Assembly: GCA_016647705.1 (NCBI GenBank)
Contig: CM028334.1
Coordinates: forward strand, 2,790,001 to 2,854,000
Source of the DNA: Eucommia ulmoides
Lineage: Eukaryota; Streptophyta; Magnoliopsida; Garryales; Eucommiaceae
Reading direction: 5' to 3'
Length of the DNA stretch: 64,000 nt
Below are positions 62,390 to 64,000 of the stretch, piece after piece. Every line of letters begins with the position of its first letter. Position 1 is the first letter of the stretch. Under the pieces are notes generated by a model. It made no database searches, was not told where the DNA came from, and saw only the letters and a list, made by a program, of their open reading frames with translations. The translations under genes and the position numbers were made by a program.

Positions 62390-63770
62390 ATATATATTTA
62401 TAATTAACCTTATATCTAATACCTAATTGGAGACGAAAAATTAAATTAAAGAAATAATATAAAAGAGAAAATATAATATACAAAAATTATGAACATATTA
62501 AATTTAGTAATAATAATAAAATATTAAATTTATAAAAATTAAATTAAAAAATAATATAAAAGAGGAAATAGAAATAATATCGACATTAAATTTACAAAAA
62601 ATATTGAAATAATACATGCACATTAATTTTTTTAATAATACTAAAACATTTAATTTATAGAAATTAAATTAAAAAATAATATAAAAAATATATAATGTAC
62701 GATAATTATAAAGATTAAATTTATTAAAGTTATATAAATAATACATCAACATTAAATTTAGTAATTATACTGAAATATTATACGTAGAAAATATTATAAA
62801 AATAATATATCTAAATTAAATTTAGTAATAATACTATTTTATTAAATTCTGTAGATAATATTTGAAATTTAAAGTTATTAATAATACTGAAATATTAACT
62901 TTACATAAGTTAAATTAAAAAATAATATGAAAGAGTAAATATAATATACAAAACTTATGGACATTAAATTTATGAAAATTATTGAAATAATATAATATTA
63001 AATTTATTAAAAGTACTGAAATATTAAATTTATAAAACTTAATTAAAGAAATAATATAAACGAAAAAATATAATATATGAAAATTATGGACTTTAATTTA
63101 CTGAAATTATAGAAATAGTATATGAACACTAAATTTAATAATAATAATAAAATATTAAATTAAAAAAATAATATAAAAGATAAAATATAATATATGAAAA
63201 TTATGGACATTAACTTCATGAAAATTATAAAAATAATATATGCTCATTAAATTTAATAATAATATTGGAATGTTAGATTTATAGAAATTAAATCAAAAAT
63301 ATAGTATAAAAGAGGAAATATAATATATATAAATTATAGACATTAAATTTTTAGAATTTATAAAAATAATATATAGATATTAAATTTTGTAATAACAGAG
63401 AAATATTTAATTTACAGACATTAAATTTAAAAAAATATATATAAAAGAAGAAATATAATATAAAAAAATTGTGGACACTAAATTTATAAAAAAAATATAG
63501 AAATAATAAATCGATATTAAATTTAGTAATAATGCTGATACATTGAATTTATAAAAAAATAAATTAAAAAAATATAAAAAAGAAAATATAATATATGAAT
63601 GTTATGAATATTAAATTTACATAATTTAAATTAAATAATTAAAATAAAGAGAAAAATGTAACATATGAAAATTATGGATATTAAATTTATAAAAATTATA
63701 GAAATAATATATGGATATTAAATCAATGATACTGAAATATTAATTTATTGAAATTAAATTAAAAAATATT
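62390..63770. repeat. Diverged AT-rich tandem array, period about 125 bp
   Basis: The motif AATAATATAAAAGA recurs near 62453, 62550, 62676, 62920, 63050, 63168, 63298 and 63433, each followed by AATATAATATA and GACATTAAATTTA, then ATTAAATTTAGTAATAATACT. Units are heavily diverged and carry no coding sequence. Confidence 0.7.
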
Positions 63771-63798
63771 ATTATTTTTTTTTTTTTTTAATACGGGG

Positions 63799-63823
63799 AA
63801 TCACCCCATAACAAGGGGTGATT
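63799..63823. other. 9-bp perfect hairpin
   Basis: AATCACCCC and GGGGTGATT separated by seven bases, between a T-run and a purine-rich tract. No downstream gene is visible; function unknown. Confidence 0.4.
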
Positions 63824-64000
63824 GTGGTGGAGGGAGAGATAAAGGTTTGGTGAAAAGGGGGAGAGAAAGAGAGAGAGTTTTAGAGGAAGAAAAAAGAAGA
63901 AAAAAGGAAAAGAAATAAAAAAAAGAAAAAAGAAAAAGAGAAAATTGAATAAAAAATAAAAAAATAGAAGATTATGATTTTGCTGTTTAATTCTACTAGT

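Noticed and set aside
62390-63770. Possible CRISPR array because of regular spacing
   Set aside because: Units are diverged, there are no exact repeats with unique spacers, and the window is eukaryotic.

Overview
The window looks like nuclear DNA of a eudicot plant. It is AT-rich, its genes have many GT-AG introns, and the space between and inside genes is full of small DNA transposons, LTR fossils, an RTE-type LINE, SINE-like repeats and microsatellites. No sequence search was possible. Gene names come from protein motifs and remembered family sequences. Five protein-coding genes are clear and one further locus is unrecognised and apparently damaged.

Layout. 44-2967 (minus): first six coding exons of RPT6, a 26S proteasome ATPase; its C-terminal exons lie beyond base 1. 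6212-10973 (minus): an ANTI-SILENCING 1-like gene with a BAH domain and an RRM-like domain, carrying one apparent single-base frameshift; its leader probably starts near 13.4 kb. 13.4-30 kb: a gene-free block containing a foldback element split by about 6.7 kb of insertions (an LTR fragment, a 3-kb solo LTR inside it, and a decayed RTE LINE), then a Ty1/copia fossil, SINE-like copies and MITEs. 30954-32793 (plus): caffeoylshikimate esterase (CSE), two exons, with MYB-type AC elements upstream. 33.6-36.0 kb (minus): the unrecognised locus, with a LINE fragment in an intron. 36-40.5 kb: a MITE cluster and a relic of one ABC-transporter exon. 40665-55071 (plus): a 22-exon PDR-type ABCG transporter of about 1405 residues with MITE-filled introns. 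58856-61139 (plus): a three-exon AOP1-like 2-oxoglutarate dioxygenase whose last 3' splice site abuts a LINE tail. 61.3-64 kb: AT-rich DNA with a diverged tandem array of about 125-bp period.

The genes are not an operon or an evident pathway cluster. RPT6 and ASI1-like are housekeeping or chromatin genes, CSE is a lignin enzyme, the PDR is a plasma-membrane transporter and the dioxygenase is a specialised-metabolism enzyme. The common theme is transposon load inside genes. Intronic elements sit in the ASI1-like, PDR, dioxygenase and unrecognised loci. In the dioxygenase an element end lies at a splice site. The ASI1 family itself is known to act on genes with heterochromatic introns.

Several one-base conflicts occur in otherwise well-conserved coding sequence, so local sequence error should be considered alongside real gene decay.
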